Positions 15,927 through 24,572 are shown, counted from the stretch's first letter. The stretch is 41,936 nt of DNA from Fimenecus sp963624605 (GCA_963624605.1 CAVFQD010000010.1:1-41936), one strand, 5' to 3'. Program-made: numbers and translations. Notes: generated by a model not told the origin, from the sequence alone.

Positions 15927-17791
15927 TTCAGCAGTAATGCCGAGTTTATAATTACCAATACCGAGCCTGCGTTGTGTACCAAGGCGCCGACAACGGGATT
16001 GAGAGTGCCGATAATTGCAAGCGTTATCGCTATAAAATTGAGCGTCATCGAAAAGGTCATATTGAGCTTTATGGCGGTCATCATTCGCTTGGACAGGGCG
16101 AGAAGATGGGGAAGCTCCTTGATTTCATCGTCAACAAGCGCAATGTCAGCCGCATCTACCGCAATATCACTTCCTATACCGCCCATGGCAATTCCGACAT
16201 CGGCTGTTTTGAGCGCAGGTGCGTCGTTTATTCCGTCGCCTATCATACAAACCGCATTGCCGTTGCTTTGCAGCTCCTTTATTTTTGAAAGCTTATCTTC
16301 GGGACAGCAATTTGCACAGACCTCATTTATACCGAGCTTGTCGGCAATGGCTTTGGCGGCGTTGTCGTTGTCGCCCGTCAAAAGGACGGGAATAACACCG
16401 AGTTCTTTTACTGCGGCGATTGTATTTTTGCTTTCACGCCGCAGCGTATCCGAAAGCGCAATTAAACCGCACAAAGCTCCGTCCGCCGCAACATAAATAA
16501 CAGTGCAGGCGTTGTCGAGGTGTTTTTCGGTACTGCTTTTGACCTCTTTTGACAGGCCAATTCCGTTTTCGCACATCATTTCCGCATTGCCAGCAAGCAC
16601 CCGACGGTTTCCGACTGTTGCCGAAACGCCTCTACCCGGCAGCATTTCAAAGTCGGAACTTTCAATTACGGAACTTTTGCGGTCCTTTTTATAACACTGC
16701 ACAACGGCTTTCCCGAGCGGGTGCTCCGACAGCTGTTCCGCACAGGCACAAAGGCGGTAAACTTCATCGCAGTCTGTATTCGGCGAAAAGCTTTCAACTG
16801 CGATTACTTCGGGATTGCCGCAGGTCAGTGTGCCTGTTTTGTCAAATGTGATTTTTTTGACCGCCGCAAGCCTCTCCAGGGCATCGCCCTCACGGACAAG
16901 AAATCCGTGCTTTGTGGCGTTCCCGATTGCCGCCATTATAGCCGTGGGGGTTGCAAGCACAAGCGCACAGGGACAGAACACAACGAGTACGGTTACCGCT
17001 CTTATAATTTCGCCGCTTACCGCCCAGGTAATTGCGGCGGCTGTGAGCGCAATAACAACAATCCATGTAGCCCACCTGTCGGCAACGCCGACTATTTTTG
17101 CCTTGCCTGCGTCTGCCGAGCGGACAAGCTTTATCATTCGCTGAACGGAGCTGTCCTCGCCGACCTTGGTCGCTTTCATTTCAAATGCGCCGAATTGATT
17201 TACCGTGCCCGAGGACACGCCGTCGCCCTCGCTCTTGTCAACGGGGAGCGACTCTCCCGTCATAACGGCTTGGTTGACAGAGGTCTGACCAGATATAATT
17301 ACTCCGTCAACAGGTATGGTTTCTCCGGGGAGGACTCTTAATACATCGCCTACTTTTACCTGCTCGGCGGGAATTACGGTTTCTGCTGTGTTTTTGATAA
17401 CTCTTGCGGTCTGCGGAGTGAGACTTACAAGCTTTTCAATGCCCGCTCTTGCTTTTGCAACGGTCAGTTCCTCCAAAAGGCCGCCCAACTGCATAATAAA
17501 GGCAACCTCGCCTGCCGCAAAGTCCTCTCCGATACATATTGACGCAATCAAAGCGATTGACACAAGCACATCGGCTTTGATGTCAAATTCCGTTACGAGA
17601 CCTATTACCGCTTCGAGCACAATCGGTACTCCGCACAGGATTACGGCAATCCACGAGGCGTCAAAAGGCAGGGGGAACGGCTTGAAAATGCTTAAAAGCA
17701 GGGCAATTCCCGATATTGCAAGCAGGACTATGTCCTTTTTTGTGCCGCCGATTTCAAGCAGCTTTTCAAGTTTCTTCATGGCTTTTTTCAT
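15908..17791 (-). CDS. Heavy-metal translocating P1B-type ATPase
   Basis: A 627-aa metal-export pump. Visible are the actuator 'MTGES' (177-181), membrane metal site CPC (273-275, FCPCALVLATPTA), phosphorylated Asp317 in 'DKTGT', a conserved 'SEHPLG', 'LTGDN' and hinge 'GDGINDAPAL'. There is no N-terminal CxxC/HMA domain; the protein starts directly with a basic helix. The last membrane helix reads 'VHNAGSVLVIINSALL', unlike the M-x-x-SS of copper pumps and closer to Zn/Cd-type pumps. The adjacent CsoR, however, carries Cu(I)-type ligands, so the metal is uncertain. AAAGGAG before the ATG fixes the start. Confidence 0.9.
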   Translation of the reverse strand: MKKAMKKLEKLLEIGGTKKDIVLLAISGIALLLSIFKPFPLPFDASWIAVILCGVPIVLEAVIGLVTEFDIKADVLVSIALIASICIGEDFAAGEVAFIMQLGGLLEELTVAKARAGIEKLVSLTPQTARVIKNTAETVIPAEQVKVGDVLRVLPGETIPVDGVIISGQTSVNQAVMTGESLPVDKSEGDGVSSGTVNQFGAFEMKATKVGEDSSVQRMIKLVRSADAGKAKIVGVADRWATWIVVIALTAAAITWAVSGEIIRAVTVLVVFCPCALVLATPTAIMAAIGNATKHGFLVREGDALERLAAVKKITFDKTGTLTCGNPEVIAVESFSPNTDCDEVYRLCACAEQLSEHPLGKAVVQCYKKDRKSSVIESSDFEMLPGRGVSATVGNRRVLAGNAEMMCENGIGLSKEVKSSTEKHLDNACTVIYVAADGALCGLIALSDTLRRESKNTIAAVKELGVIPVLLTGDNDNAAKAIADKLGINEVCANCCPEDKLSKIKELQSNGNAVCMIGDGINDAPALKTADVGIAMGGIGSDIAVDAADIALVDDEIKELPHLLALSKRMMTAIKLNMTFSMTLNFIAITLAIIGTLNPVVGALVHNAGSVLVIINSALLLKWRRKK

Positions 17792-17836
17792 ATATAAATA
17801 CTCCTTTCAATGTTAATGCACGCTCACTTTTATACA

Positions 17837-17882
17837 GTAGGGGGTATATGTATATTATACATATAGGGGTATAGGTTGTCAA
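17837..17882 (-). promoter_or_regulatory. P-type ATPase promoter with two CsoR-type operators
   Basis: On the minus strand a perfect -35 TTGACA (17882-17877), a 17-base spacer and a perfect -10 TATAAT (17859-17854). TATACCCCTATATG fills the spacer and CATATACCCCCTAC follows the -10. A similar box lies in the csoR promoter. CsoR/RcnR-family operators contain such C/G-tracts flanked by A/T, so repression by the neighbouring regulator is a strong inference. Confidence 0.8.
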
Positions 17883-17888
17883 CACATA

Positions 17889-17926
17889 AAATAAAAAAGC
17901 CGTTCTCAACAAAGTGAAAACGGCTC
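17889..17926 (-). terminator. Terminator after csoR
   Basis: AGCCGTT (17898-17904) and AACGGCT (17919-17925) pair. On the minus strand the hairpin is followed by TTTTTTATTTTAT. It separates csoR from the downstream ATPase, which has its own promoter. Confidence 0.85.
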
Positions 17927-17939
17927 ATATGGTATTTCG

Positions 17940-18215
17940 TTATTGCATATTGGCGAAGCGTTCAACCGCCTTTGTAAAGCTCTCAATGGTCTTGTCGGCG
18001 TCGCCGTGCTCAATTCCGTCCTTGACGCAGTGCTTGATGTGCCCCTCAAGCACGACCTTTCCGCAACCGTTGAGTGCGGACTTTGCGGCATTTATCTGTG
18101 AGAGAATTTCCTCACACGGAACATCCTCGTCAATCATACGGTCAATCGCCTGAACCTGACCTATAATCTTTTTAAGCCTGCGGTGCAGGTTGTCCGAATC
18201 CATACATTGTTTCAT
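17940..18215 (-). CDS. csoR: CsoR/FrmR-family metal-sensing repressor
   Basis: A 91-aa all-helical repressor of the DUF156 family that releases DNA on metal binding. The Cu(I) fingerprint Cys-His-Cys is present: Cys34 (DVPCEEIL), His59 and Cys63 (GHIKHC, H-x3-C). The N-terminal 'HRRLKKIIGQVQAIDRMI' helix is typical. Cys34/His59/Cys63 favours CsoR over the nickel sensor RcnR (which has a His in the last position) or the persulfide sensor CstR (no His). It lies just upstream of the pump, and both promoters share the same operator type, so it probably represses itself and the ATPase. Confidence 0.88.
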   Translation of the reverse strand: MKQCMDSDNLHRRLKKIIGQVQAIDRMIDEDVPCEEILSQINAAKSALNGCGKVVLEGHIKHCVKDGIEHGDADKTIESFTKAVERFANMQ

Positions 18216-18260
18216 ACTATCACCATAATCTTTACGACTGTAAGTCTTTGTGTCAAAATT

Positions 18261-18311
18261 CTACCGTTAGGGGTATATGTACATTATAATTTAAGAACCC
18301 GAAGATGTCAA
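18261..18311 (-). promoter_or_regulatory. csoR promoter with CsoR-type operator
   Basis: On the minus strand a perfect -35 TTGACA (18311-18306), 17-base spacer, and perfect -10 TATAAT (18288-18283). CATATACCCCTAACGGTAG (18279-18261) follows the -10, a G/C-tract box with TACC/GGTA symmetry. The shared core with the ATPase promoter is ATATACCCC. Confidence 0.8.
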
Positions 18312-18318
18312 CCTTGCG

Positions 18319-18780
18319 CTAAAGCTGAGGTTTGAGCTTCTTTTTAAGTTCCGACAGCCTTGTACGCACTGTGGACGGAGAAACGCCCTGTATTTTCGCA
18401 ATCTCCCTGCTCGACCAGCCGTAGGCTTTAAGCGTTATTGCCTCCCTGTCCGTTTCGCCGAGGGTTGAGAGCAACTCCTGCATTTCAACCGAGGTTATGT
18501 CGTCAAAAGCCTCGGTGTTTTCTTTGAAATTCTGTTCTTCAAGCAATTTTTGAAGCTGTAATTTCCGCAGTCTGTCATTGAGCACATTTTTTGCGATTTT
18601 GAAAACCAACGATTTCTCGCTTTTGATATGTTCAAGGGAGGGGAGGTACGCCCAAAGCTTCATAAAGACGGTTTGAGCCAAATCCTCCGCCTCATTTTTA
18701 TCAAAACGCTTTGCAAAATAAGCGACAACGCTTTTATAGTATTTTTCGTATATCCTCTTAAAGCATTCGATATTATTCAT
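18319..18780 (-). CDS. ECF-type RNA polymerase sigma factor
   Basis: A 153-aa sigma-70 family factor. Region 2 spans about 8-70 ('YYKSVVAYFAKRFDKNEAEDLAQTVFMKLW') and region 4 about 100-150 ('TDREAITLKAYGWSSREIAKIQGVSPSTVRTRL'). There are no regions 1 or 3, as in ECF factors. Its start lies eight bases inside the upstream 215-aa gene, so the two are co-translated. No gene with the usual anti-sigma pattern (zinc-binding cytoplasmic domain plus a transmembrane helix) is adjacent. The 215-aa partner is soluble, so the control mode is unusual or encoded elsewhere. Confidence 0.85.
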   Translation of the reverse strand: MNNIECFKRIYEKYYKSVVAYFAKRFDKNEAEDLAQTVFMKLWAYLPSLEHIKSEKSLVFKIAKNVLNDRLRKLQLQKLLEEQNFKENTEAFDDITSVEMQELLSTLGETDREAITLKAYGWSSREIAKIQGVSPSTVRTRLSELKKKLKPQL

Positions 18781-19420
18781 CTGTTACCTGAATATCCACA
18801 CCCGTCTGCGAGTTTGCGTTTACATAGCCGTATATGCTTTTCGGGCACTCAATGTCCACACCCGCGTAGAATTTAATCTTTTTCGCCGAAAGCTCTTCCT
18901 CGGTAATATCGTTTTTAAGCTTTATCTCCACGCCTGCGGCTATTGCGGTCTTTTCGGGAAGATTTTTAACCGTGTCCTTATCTATAACCGCCTCAACGGG
19001 ATAAAGTTTCAGGACTGCGTCATCGTCGATTTCAGCCGGCCGACCGTTTAACGAGGCAAGCTTGCAGGGGGCATTCTTTCTTTTTATAAGCGTTCCGTTT
19101 ATATACAGCTCGGGAGCTTTTTCTTTTGTTTCAAGAATACACAAGCCGTTTACAATAAAGAACTCGCCGTCGGCTACATCTGCGTCGGTAAGGGTTACCG
19201 CACCGTTTATTGTGCGGTATTTCTGCCCTCTGCCGAGCTCGATTATCTGCGCTATGTTTTCTGTGCCGATGTCGGCATAAGCCTCCGTCCACTCGTCATT
19301 CCGTTCCTTAGGGATAATAAGAAGCGCAACATTTTTAATGCGGCGTATTTTTTTCAGACTTTCGGCGGTGTGCCCGCACAGGTCGAGTATCGGTATGTTT
19401 TTATAGGTTTTTTTGAACAT
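18773..19420 (-). CDS. Soluble protein of unknown function coupled to an ECF sigma factor
   Basis: A 215-aa protein that I do not recognise. It begins 'MFKKTYKNIPILDLCGHTAESLKKI' and continues with many short hydrophobic/polar alternations ('GEFFIVNGLCILETKEKAPELYINGTLIKRKNAP', read in pieces) suggestive of a repeated beta-strand or beta-helix fold, loosely reminiscent of bactofilin-like proteins. There is no signal peptide or membrane helix. AAAGGAG precedes the ATG. It overlaps the sigma factor start by eight bases, so it could be a regulator or target of that factor. The function is open. Confidence 0.7.
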   Translation of the reverse strand: MFKKTYKNIPILDLCGHTAESLKKIRRIKNVALLIIPKERNDEWTEAYADIGTENIAQIIELGRGQKYRTINGAVTLTDADVADGEFFIVNGLCILETKEKAPELYINGTLIKRKNAPCKLASLNGRPAEIDDDAVLKLYPVEAVIDKDTVKNLPEKTAIAAGVEIKLKNDITEEELSAKKIKFYAGVDIECPKSIYGYVNANSQTGVDIQVTDE

Positions 19421-19511
19421 AATGTTTTCTCCTTTTGCTTTTTGAAACGCATTTCACATATTAAGACGCACGAAAAGCGAAAAGTGTCGGAGCTTTTATA
19501 AAATTTTTTCG

Positions 19512-19540
19512 TTGTCCCGTAAATCGTTATATGATAAAAT
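19512..19540 (+). promoter_or_regulatory. Promoter of the TraX-family gene
   Basis: A -35 TTGTCC (19512-19517), 17-base spacer and -10 TAAAAT (19535-19540) lie 29 bases before the start codon. The region is shared with the divergent unknown/sigma-factor operon. Confidence 0.6.
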
Positions 19541-19569
19541 AATTATACAACATATTCAAGGGATTTTGT

Positions 19570-20319
19570 ATGGAAAAGCGAAAAATTCTTAATTCAAATC
19601 AACTAAAAATAATAGCGATACTTGCAATGACGGTTGACCATATAGCGTGGGCGGTATTCCCGGGGTATCCCGTGGAGGCTTTGCCGCTTATTATGCATAT
19701 TATAGGTAGGCTTACCTGCCCGATAATGTGCTATTTCATTGCCGAGGGCTATCATTACACAAGGAACATAAACAAATACACCGCAAGGCTTTTTGCGTTT
19801 TCCGTTGTTTCGCACTTTGCGTATATTTACGCTTCGGAGGGCTTTGTTGATGCAAAATCGTTTATTCCGTTTTATTACGGTGATTTTCTTAGCCAGACAA
19901 GCGTTATGTGGTCGCTTGCATGGGGGCTTGTTATGCTGCGTGCGGTAAATTCCGATAAGCTGAAAATGCCCGTTAAGGTGGCGGCGGTTATTCTGATATG
20001 TATTTTGACCCTGCCGAGCGACTGGAGCTGTATTGCCGCACTGTGCATAACGGCGATAGGCACAAGCAGGGGCAATTTCAAAAAGCAGATGATGTGGATG
20101 ATGTTTTGTGTAAACCTTTATGTAATCGTGTATTTCTTTGCGATAGACGCAGCTTACGGTATATTGCAGCTTTGCACGCTACTGTCAATCCCGCTGCTGT
20201 CAATGTATAACGGCAAGAGGGGAAGCAACCCGAAAATCAATAAGCTTATGAAATGGTTTTTCTATATATACTATCCGCTTCATTTGGTAATAATAGGTAT
20301 TGTGAAGAGGCATTTTTAA
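19570..20319 (+). CDS. TraX family membrane protein
   Basis: A 249-aa polytopic membrane protein of the TraX family (Pfam TraX). The family signature near the N-terminus is clear: 'LKIIAILAMTVDHIAWAVFP' followed by 'MHIIGRLTCPIMCYFIAEGY'. About seven to eight hydrophobic helices are seen. TraX acetylates F-pilin in E. coli, but chromosomal firmicute members occur without any conjugation genes and their substrate is unknown. None of the adjacent genes is a conjugation gene, so the name should not be read as function. The start is ATG at 19570 behind a weak AAGGG. Confidence 0.88.
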   Translation: MEKRKILNSNQLKIIAILAMTVDHIAWAVFPGYPVEALPLIMHIIGRLTCPIMCYFIAEGYHYTRNINKYTARLFAFSVVSHFAYIYASEGFVDAKSFIPFYYGDFLSQTSVMWSLAWGLVMLRAVNSDKLKMPVKVAAVILICILTLPSDWSCIAALCITAIGTSRGNFKKQMMWMMFCVNLYVIVYFFAIDAAYGILQLCTLLSIPLLSMYNGKRGSNPKINKLMKWFFYIYYPLHLVIIGIVKRHF

Positions 20320-20356
20320 CAGTCTGTAAACTTTGCGTATTGACTTTGTTAAAATG

Positions 20357-20386
20357 TTGACATAAAGGCTTTGACGGATTTATAAT
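20357..20386 (+). promoter_or_regulatory. Promoter of fucO
   Basis: A perfect -35 TTGACA (20357-20362), 18-base spacer and perfect -10 TATAAT (20381-20386) precede fucO by 63 bases. The leader contains GAGAAATTCTC, a short near-palindrome, before the AAAGGAG ribosome site. Confidence 0.75.
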
Positions 20387-20449
20387 TAAAATGTTGAGAG
20401 GAGAAATTCTCGCAAACATAAAATCAAGTTGTAAAAGGAGTCAGTAATT

Positions 20450-21598
20450 ATGGCTAACAGATTTGTACTCAATGAAACAAGCTATCACGGAAAAGGCGCA
20501 ATCAACGAGATTGCAACCGAGGTAAAGGGCAGAGGCTTCAAAAAATGCTTCGTTTGCTCCGACCCCGACCTTTTGAAATTCGGCGTTACCAAAAAGGTTA
20601 CGGATGTTTTGGACAATGCGTCGATAGATTATGAAATATATTCGCAGATAAAACCCAATCCCACCGTTGAAAATGTTCAGACGGGCGTCAAGGCGTTCAA
20701 GGCTTCGGGTGCCGACTGTATAATCGCAATCGGCGGCGGTTCTTCAATGGACACCGCAAAGGCTATCGGCATCATCATTGAAAACCCCGAGTTTGAGGAT
20801 GTTGTATCGCTTGAGGGCGTTGCTCCGACAAAAAACAAGTGCGTTCCGATTATTGCTGTTCCCACAACGGCAGGCACAGCGGCAGAGGTTACAATTAACT
20901 ATGTAATCACGGATGTTGAAAAGAACAGAAAGATGGTTTGCGTTGACCCGAAAGACATTCCCGTTATCGCAGTCGTTGACCCCGATATGATGTCGTCAAT
21001 GCCCAAGGGACTTACAGCGGCGACAGGTATGGACGCTTTGACCCACGCTATTGAGGGCTATATCACAAAGGCGGCTTGGGAGCTTTCGGATATGTTCCAT
21101 CTTAAAGCTATCGAGATTATCTCAAAATCTCTGCGCGGCGCGGTTGAAAACACTCCTGAGGGCAGAGAGGGTATGGCTCTCGGTCAGTATATCGCAGGTA
21201 TGGGCTTCTCAAATGTCGGCTTGGGCATTGTTCACTCAATGGCTCATCCGCTCGGCGCTGTCTATGACACACCTCACGGAGTTGCAAACGCAATTATTCT
21301 TCCGACGGTTATGGAATATAACGCTCCCGCAACAGGCGAGAAGTACAGGGATATTGCAAAGGCAATGGGCGTAAAGGGCGTTGACGAAATGACTCTTGAC
21401 GAAGCACGCAAGGCGGCGGTTGACGCAGTCAAGCAGCTTTCGCAGGATGTCGGTATTCCGAAAGACCTGAAAGACATTGTAAAGCCTGAGGATGTTGACT
21501 TCCTTGCGCAGTCGGCATATGACGACGCTTGCCGTCCCGGTAACCCGAGAGACACAAGCGTTGAGGAGATAAAGCAGTTGTATCTCTCGCTTATGTAA
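20450..21598 (+). CDS. fucO: Lactaldehyde reductase (iron-containing alcohol dehydrogenase)
   Basis: A 382-aa group III dehydrogenase that reduces L-lactaldehyde from fucose or rhamnose breakdown to 1,2-propanediol with NADH. Similarity to E. coli FucO runs end to end by recall ('VPTTAGTAAEVTINYVITD', 'GQYIAGMGFSNVGLG', 'HPLGA'). The NAD-binding 'IGGGSSMDTAK' is at 94-104, and iron ligands fall at Asp195, His199, His262 and His276. The first ten residues (MANRFVLNET) match FucO as well, supporting the start. It is monocistronic with a strong promoter and terminator. No fucose isomerase, kinase or aldolase is adjacent, so other aldehydes are possible substrates. Confidence 0.9.
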   Translation: MANRFVLNETSYHGKGAINEIATEVKGRGFKKCFVCSDPDLLKFGVTKKVTDVLDNASIDYEIYSQIKPNPTVENVQTGVKAFKASGADCIIAIGGGSSMDTAKAIGIIIENPEFEDVVSLEGVAPTKNKCVPIIAVPTTAGTAAEVTINYVITDVEKNRKMVCVDPKDIPVIAVVDPDMMSSMPKGLTAATGMDALTHAIEGYITKAAWELSDMFHLKAIEIISKSLRGAVENTPEGREGMALGQYIAGMGFSNVGLGIVHSMAHPLGAVYDTPHGVANAIILPTVMEYNAPATGEKYRDIAKAMGVKGVDEMTLDEARKAAVDAVKQLSQDVGIPKDLKDIVKPEDVDFLAQSAYDDACRPGNPRDTSVEEIKQLYLSLM

Positions 21599-21615
21599 TA
21601 TTTGAAGGCATAATA

Positions 21616-21655
21616 AAAGGCACCGAACACTAAAAATGTGCTCGGTGCCTTTTTT
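21616..21655. terminator. Bidirectional terminator between fucO and the GH35 gene
   Basis: GGCACCGA (21619-21626) and TCGGTGCC (21642-21649) form a stem. It is followed by a seven-T run on the plus strand and flanked by TTTTATTATG on the minus strand, serving both convergent genes. Confidence 0.9.
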
Positions 21656-21660
21656 GTATG

Positions 21661-23454
21661 TTACCCTAAATTGTGCTTGTCTGTTATTTCTACCGAGGGC
21701 TTTGAGTAGCCGCCGATATTGAAAACAATGATTTCGTTTTCTTCCTTTAAGAGCGTGCCGGGGATGTAAAGCGACTTTTGCGGACCGACCTTCCAGAAGC
21801 GTCCGAGGTTAAAGCCGTTTACGAACACGCAGCCCCTGTTAAAGCCGTCAAGATGAACGAAGCAATCGGCTTTTGAATTCGTCTTGAATGTTCCTTTAAG
21901 GAATACGGGCTCGTCTTTTTTGACATTTGAGCCGTATTTGAGCTTTTCAAGGTTATCAAACGGGAGCGTCCAAATATCGTAATTCATAAGGCGCTGAATG
22001 CCGACATATATATCTGAAATACCCTTGCGGTCAAGCATATTCTCGCCGTAGTTTACTCTGCCCATTGTATCGACAAGTACGCCGATTTTCCTCTCGCCCG
22101 AAAGAGCGGGCATAAGGAACGGTGCGCTCTCGCCTTTCTTTTTCTTGAAGAAAAGGTCTTTAAGAGTCGGCTTTTGTTCAAGAGTATAAAGCGTACGGTC
22201 AATGCTCGTTTTCTTCTCACCGTCAAAATAGACCTCGGCGAAATCGTGGACATTTTTAACATACATAGGCGTGGGATTGTACCTGCCCTTTAATGTCGTC
22301 TCGTAGTATATAAGTCCGAAATTCTGACCGAAATACTCCATTCCCTCGGGGACGGGAGCGTGGTGCTTTTCGCCGATATTGTCAAGGTTTTCAAACAACG
22401 AAGCGGCTTCGGTAAGCTTTACCTCGCCGATACTCTGAAGCTTCGGGCTTTCGGGGAGAGCCGTGAGCTCGATTCCCTGCTTCTCGCACAGGAGCTTCCT
22501 TACGGCGTGATATGCAGGGGTGTAATCTCCCCATTCTGTAAGCAGGGCGCAGTAATCATAGCTTGTAACCGTGGGCTCGTAGCCGTGACCCGGATTTTGG
22601 TTTGCGCCTGCATTGAAGCCGAAATTTGTTCCGCCGTGGAACATATACATATTAAAGCTTGCGCCGTTGTCGATAAAGCCCTTTATTTCATTTACGATTT
22701 CAAGCGAGTTTCTTGTGTGGTGCGAGTCTCTCCAGTGGTCGAACCAGCCGCACCAAAACTCGCCGCACATATTAGGTCCGTCGTTTTCAAAGTTTTTCAT
22801 AACATTGAAAGCGGTTCTTGAACGGGAACCGAAGTTTAAGACTTTGAAAACATCGGGCAGAGAGCCGCCCGAAATCATATTGTTGTCGTTTCCGTCCGAG
22901 GTAAAGAGCATACAGTCAATGCCGCAGTCCCGTGTGAGCTTTTCGACATAGCGGAGATACTCCTTGTCGTTGCCGTATGAGCCGTATTCGTTTTCAACCT
23001 GCATGGCGATAATATTACCGCCGTTTGACTGAAGATGGGGCACAAGCCTCGGCAAAAGCTCCTTATAGAAGCGGTCTATGCATTTGAGATAATCGGGATA
23101 CATACAGCGAATCTGCATATTCTTATCCTTGAGAAGCCAGGCGGGCAGTCCGCCGAAATCCCACTCGGCACAGATATAGGGTCCGGGACGAACTATTGCG
23201 TAAAGTCCGACCTTCTGCGCGATTTCAAGATATTTTTCGATGTCGAGTATTCCCGAAAAGTCGAATTCTCCGGGCTTCTTCTCGTGAAGGTTCCAGCAGA
23301 CATAGGTTTCAACCGTGTTGAAGCCTGCCGCTTTGAGTTTTGTCAGTCTGTCCTCCCAATATTCGGGAACGGTGCGGAAGTAGTGCATTGCGCCCGAGTA
23401 AATGTCGAACGGCTTTGAGTCCATATAGAACTTCTTGTCTTTTATTTCAAGCAT
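21661..23454 (-). CDS. Glycoside hydrolase family 35 beta-galactosidase
   Basis: A 597-aa beta-galactosidase without a signal peptide, so probably cytoplasmic. The GH35 active-site signature 'QVENEYGSYG' holds the acid/base (Glu156), and 'CGEFWCGWFDHW' holds the nucleophile (Glu232). The TIM barrel fills the first ~320 residues. The C-terminal part has the jelly-roll domains usual for short bacterial GH35 enzymes ('FVNGFNLGRFWKVGPQKSLYIPG'). It starts two bases after the kinase stop, with GAGGAT just upstream, so it forms an operon with the hexosamine kinase. Together they point to beta-1,3-linked galacto-oligosaccharide or host glycan use. Confidence 0.93.
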   Translation of the reverse strand: MLEIKDKKFYMDSKPFDIYSGAMHYFRTVPEYWEDRLTKLKAAGFNTVETYVCWNLHEKKPGEFDFSGILDIEKYLEIAQKVGLYAIVRPGPYICAEWDFGGLPAWLLKDKNMQIRCMYPDYLKCIDRFYKELLPRLVPHLQSNGGNIIAMQVENEYGSYGNDKEYLRYVEKLTRDCGIDCMLFTSDGNDNNMISGGSLPDVFKVLNFGSRSRTAFNVMKNFENDGPNMCGEFWCGWFDHWRDSHHTRNSLEIVNEIKGFIDNGASFNMYMFHGGTNFGFNAGANQNPGHGYEPTVTSYDYCALLTEWGDYTPAYHAVRKLLCEKQGIELTALPESPKLQSIGEVKLTEAASLFENLDNIGEKHHAPVPEGMEYFGQNFGLIYYETTLKGRYNPTPMYVKNVHDFAEVYFDGEKKTSIDRTLYTLEQKPTLKDLFFKKKKGESAPFLMPALSGERKIGVLVDTMGRVNYGENMLDRKGISDIYVGIQRLMNYDIWTLPFDNLEKLKYGSNVKKDEPVFLKGTFKTNSKADCFVHLDGFNRGCVFVNGFNLGRFWKVGPQKSLYIPGTLLKEENEIIVFNIGGYSKPSVEITDKHNLG

Positions 23455-23456
23455 AT

Positions 23457-24572
23457 TTAATCCTCATTTATCGCTTTGCGGGTTATTTCCTGCATCTGTT
23501 CGTACTTCTTTTCAATGTCGGCAACAAGCTTGAACTGATCCCTGCAACGCACAAGGTTATGCTCGGGATAGTCGGTTTTGAAATAAACATCACCGTCAAG
23601 ATAGTCTGCTAAAAATCTCATTCCGCATTCAAATGTCATAAGCTTGGCGGAGAACGGGAGATAGAACATCTCTTTTTCCGTAAGGCTCTGCTTGGCTGCG
23701 GAAAGATAGCCCTTTGTGTATGCCTCGTACAGCTCAAGGCTTAACGACACCTTGGAAAGATCCTTTTCATCCTCGCTTGCGGTGTTTGCACCGAAGCGTA
23801 TGCTGTCACCGAAATCGTAGAGCGAAAGACCGGGCATTACGGTATCAAGGTCTATAATACAGATGCCCTCGTTCGTATCATTGTCAAACAGAATGTTGTT
23901 GAGCTTTGTGTCGTTATGCGTAACGCGAAGCGGCAACTCGTTTTTCTCAAGCTCTGCAAGCAGTACCTTTGTGTCAGCCTCTCTGTCGAGGACAAACTGA
24001 ATTTCGTCCTTTGCGGATGCTGCTCTGCCCGAGGCGTCCTTTTTTACCGACTCTAAAAAATCATTGAACCTTGAATAGGTATCGTGGAATTTCGGGATAG
24101 TCTCGAAAAGCCCGTCGATAGGATAGTCCGAAAGCAAGTTCTGAAAATTGCCGAACGACTTGCCTGCGTTATAGAAAACCTTTGAAGAGTCGATGATATT
24201 GCAGGTGTATACATTGTCAATGTAGTTATAGCATCTCCAGCAGTTACCTTTTTTATCTTTAACATAGTATCTGCCGTCTTTAGCCGGCAAAAATGTCAGC
24301 GTGTTGCGCTCTGTGGTTTTGCCGTTATTGTTAAGCTTTTTCTTGATGTGCGAGGTAACTCCGACAATGTTTGACATAAGTGTGTCGGGATTTTTGAAAA
24401 CATAGGTGTTTATTTTTTGAAGAGTGTACTTTTTAGAACAGCCGTTCGTGTCTTCAAATTCAATGACATATGTAGAGTTGATATGCCCGTCATTCTTGAC
24501 CTTGTAGCCGACATATCTGTCGGTAAGATTAAAGGCGTCCGAAATAAACTCTGTATCAAAAGGAGTTTCCAT
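23457..24572 (-). CDS. N-acetylhexosamine 1-kinase-like phosphotransferase
   Basis: A 371-aa kinase of the aminoglycoside phosphotransferase fold. The catalytic loop 'RVTHNDTKLNNILFD' (Asp221) and Mg-binding 'IIDLDTVMPGL' with 'DFGDSIRFG' are very like those of bifidobacterial NahK, which phosphorylates GlcNAc/GalNAc at C1 as the first step after galacto-N-biose phosphorolysis. The N-terminal lobe has 'GHINSTYVIE' as nucleotide loop. It is the first gene of a two-gene operon with the GH35 enzyme. Because GH35 is a hydrolase and no lacto-N-biose phosphorylase (GH112) is present here, the substrate supply is inferred to be free hexosamine. The antibiotic-resistance reading is unlikely. Confidence 0.82.
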   Translation of the reverse strand: METPFDTEFISDAFNLTDRYVGYKVKNDGHINSTYVIEFEDTNGCSKKYTLQKINTYVFKNPDTLMSNIVGVTSHIKKKLNNNGKTTERNTLTFLPAKDGRYYVKDKKGNCWRCYNYIDNVYTCNIIDSSKVFYNAGKSFGNFQNLLSDYPIDGLFETIPKFHDTYSRFNDFLESVKKDASGRAASAKDEIQFVLDREADTKVLLAELEKNELPLRVTHNDTKLNNILFDNDTNEGICIIDLDTVMPGLSLYDFGDSIRFGANTASEDEKDLSKVSLSLELYEAYTKGYLSAAKQSLTEKEMFYLPFSAKLMTFECGMRFLADYLDGDVYFKTDYPEHNLVRCRDQFKLVADIEKKYEQMQEITRKAINED

